Shown here: positions 38,707 to 40,194 of the stretch, piece after piece | Layout: every line of letters starts with the position of its first letter | How positions within the stretch are numbered: the first letter of the stretch is position 1 | Assembly: GCA_039026975.1 (NCBI GenBank) | Contig: JBCCLI010000007.1 | Coordinates: forward strand, 1 to 40,194 | From: JBCBKZ01 sp039026975 | Lineage (GTDB): Bacteria; Bacteroidota; Bacteroidia; J057 | Length of the DNA stretch: 40,194 nt | Direction of reading: 5' to 3' | Notes under the pieces: model-generated | The model's input: the letters and a program-made list of their open reading frames with translations, nothing else | Databases searched by the model: none | What the model was told of the DNA's origin: nothing | Program-made: the position numbers and the translations under genes

Positions 38707-40194
38707 ATGAAAAATTCAAGAATAATTCGTCTAATTAGGTTACTAAGTGCAGCTGAACTAAGGAAATTCGTCCAGTTTGTAGATTCTCCCTACTTCAATC
38801 AGAATGAGAAGCTTCAAAAGCTAGTAAAGATTATTCATGGATCTGCACCAGAATTTGGAGAAGCTAGCCTTAAGAAAGAACGTATTTTTAAGCTTATTTA
38901 TGGAAAAGCTACTGCCTTTGATGAGCAGAAAGTTCATGACCTTGTCTCTCTTCTCCACAGATTATTTGAGAAATACTTAGCCATACAGGAAATAGAAAAA
39001 GATCCAGTGAGCCTAAACCGGTATTTACTTACGTCTCTAGCGGATAAAAATGAAACGGATCATTACCAAAGAGTCTATAAGTCCACCGCCAAAAAACTAG
39101 GACAGAAGAAGCATGAATATCCCATGTACCACCTGCAGGAGTTTTTATTGGAAGAGCATGCGGCAGAGTTTGCCCTTAAAAATGGGAAGTACAAACAGGC
39201 CAATACCGCATTTGGGAAGGTAGTAAAGGAGTTAGATACCTTTTACTTAGTGGAAAGACTGAAATATTCCATAGAAAAGCTAAACAGGCAGCAGGCCCTT
39301 AGGGAATCCTCTGAAGAGGAGGAGCATGATTTTTTTCACACTTTCATTCAGAATCTGGAAACCCTTGGGGTAGGGAAGGTACCAGTAGTGATGATCTACT
39401 ATCAGGTATATCTGATGCTAACTGACTTTGAGAATGAGCAATTTTTTGAGGGACTTATAAAGCTGCTAGATACACATGCTGATGAGGTATCTCCTCACGA
39501 GCTGTTTGCGGTCTATTCTCAGGCACAGAATTACTGTATTAAAAAAGTTAACAGTGGTAAGCGGGATTACCTAAAGAATTTATTCTCTATTTATCAAAGC
39601 ATGTTGGGCAGGGGCTTACTGACCCGGAATGGGTTTATGCACCAGCACGTGTATAAGAACATTACCTCTAATGCTCTCTTTCTCAAGAAATTTGACTGGA
39701 CAATAGAATTCCTGAATACCTACAAAAAGAAGCTCCATCCAGACCACAGGGAGAACGCTTATGCGTATAATCTGGCCAATTATCACTATGAACGTAAGGA
39801 ATTTAGAGAGGCTATGCAGTTACTGCTGCAAGTAGACTTCCCTACCTGGAGGTACCACCTGGGAACCAAGTCTATGCTACTTAGAATTTACTTTGAACTT
39901 AGGGATGAAGATGGCCTCAACTATCTCATTCAGGCAATGAAGGTCTATTTACACAGGCATAAGGAGATCCCTAAATATCAGGCACAGAACCACCTTCACT
40001 TTATGAGGTTCAGCCAGAAGGCGCTCACGCTCCACAGCAGTAAAGGCTTCATTAAGGAGAGCGACTTTAACGGCCGAGTCATTAAACTCAGGGATAAGGT
40101 AGCTGCTACGCCTGGCATAGCCTATGGCGGCTGGTTACGGCAAAAGGTGAAAGAACTAGAAGACCTATTGCCTGACCAAGGTGTGCTTGCCCAC
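38707..40194 (+). CDS. Large helical-repeat protein, unknown function (3' end off window)
   Basis: From ATG 38707 the frame is open for 496 codons to the last base, with no stop, so the C-terminus is missing. The start region MKNSRIIRLIRLL, then ELRKFVQFVDSPYFNQNEKLQKLVKII, is a signature I associate with a large family common in Cytophagales and Saprospirales. The rest is almost all helix with TPR-like spacing: HAAEFALKNGKYKQANTAFGKVV (about 155-178), ENAYAYNLANYHYERKEFREAMQLLLQ (about 352-378). No signal peptide, membrane helix or catalytic motif is visible. Probably a cytoplasmic scaffold or binding protein. It is transcribed away from the T9SS cargo genes. Confidence 0.87.
   Translation, partial: MKNSRIIRLIRLLSAAELRKFVQFVDSPYFNQNEKLQKLVKIIHGSAPEFGEASLKKERIFKLIYGKATAFDEQKVHDLVSLLHRLFEKYLAIQEIEKDPVSLNRYLLTSLADKNETDHYQRVYKSTAKKLGQKKHEYPMYHLQEFLLEEHAAEFALKNGKYKQANTAFGKVVKELDTFYLVERLKYSIEKLNRQQALRESSEEEEHDFFHTFIQNLETLGVGKVPVVMIYYQVYLMLTDFENEQFFEGLIKLLDTHADEVSPHELFAVYSQAQNYCIKKVNSGKRDYLKNLFSIYQSMLGRGLLTRNGFMHQHVYKNITSNALFLKKFDWTIEFLNTYKKKLHPDHRENAYAYNLANYHYERKEFREAMQLLLQVDFPTWRYHLGTKSMLLRIYFELRDEDGLNYLIQAMKVYLHRHKEIPKYQAQNHLHFMRFSQKALTLHSSKGFIKESDFNGRVIKLRDKVAATPGIAYGGWLRQKVKELEDLLPDQGVLAH

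Noticed and set aside
1..40194. CRISPR arrays, tRNA or rRNA genes, insertion sequences, prophage
   Set aside because: No regularly spaced repeats, no cloverleaf or rRNA-like conserved segments, and no transposase, integrase or phage structural protein were seen on either strand.

Overview
The window reads as a chromosomal segment of a free-living member of the Bacteroidota, probably in the Cytophagales/Saprospirales part of the phylum. The evidence is three consecutive secreted proteins, of which two carry clear C-terminal type IX secretion (T9SS) sorting domains and the third a more degenerate one. There are also weak or absent Shine-Dalgarno sites, a few upstream boxes matching the Bacteroidota -7 consensus TAnnTTTG, and sodium:solute symporters paired with degradative enzymes. 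The right-edge gene belongs, from memory, to a helical-repeat family common in these lineages. No rRNA, tRNA, CRISPR array, insertion sequence or phage gene is visible.

Layout. (1) 1-10618: three tandem, same-strand paralogues of a very large sensor protein: periplasmic sensor domain, seven-helix 7TMR-DISM membrane domain, histidine kinase, receiver, class III nucleotide cyclase and TPR tail. The first is cut by the left edge. (2) 10804-11646: an unrecognised 280-residue protein. (3) 11648-15203, minus strand: an inositol-type cassette of sodium symporter, myo-inositol oxygenase and Gfo/Idh/MocA dehydrogenase. (4) 15328-20178: an orphan antitoxin-like gene, an exported gamma-glutamyltransferase, an exported thioredoxin-fold protein and an alginate-lyase-family lipoprotein. 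(5) 20423-21012: a toxin-antitoxin pair whose PIN toxin is broken by two in-frame stops while the antitoxin remains open.

(6) 21174-25078, minus strand: a sulfur assimilation cluster, in transcription order CysM-like cysteine synthase, JAMM protease, ubiquitin-like sulfur carrier, E1-like/rhodanese enzyme and APS/PAPS reductase. The set matches the protein-thiocarboxylate cysteine route known from mycobacteria. Its carrier ends Gly-Gly-Ile-Cys rather than Gly-Gly, so it should need trimming before activation, and the adjacent JAMM protease is the obvious candidate. I regard this as the most interesting system in the window.

(7) 25286-29704, minus strand: a PIG-L/LmbE deacetylase, a previously easy-to-miss 50-residue single-span membrane protein, and a second sodium symporter, overlapping at both junctions. 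(8) 29743-32687: methylglyoxal synthase and, divergently, a GH113-like glycosidase lipoprotein. (9) 32688-38523, minus strand: three exported proteins with complete or degenerate T9SS tails: an M43 metalloprotease, a protein with three DUF4397-type double repeats, and a dockerin/cohesin-like protein. (10) 38707 to the right edge: an incomplete all-helical protein.

No gene-free stretch exceeds 300 bases once the small membrane gene, the antitoxin and the broken toxin are counted. The longest is 17512-17807, which holds a probable promoter for the gamma-glutamyltransferase and nothing else I can support.
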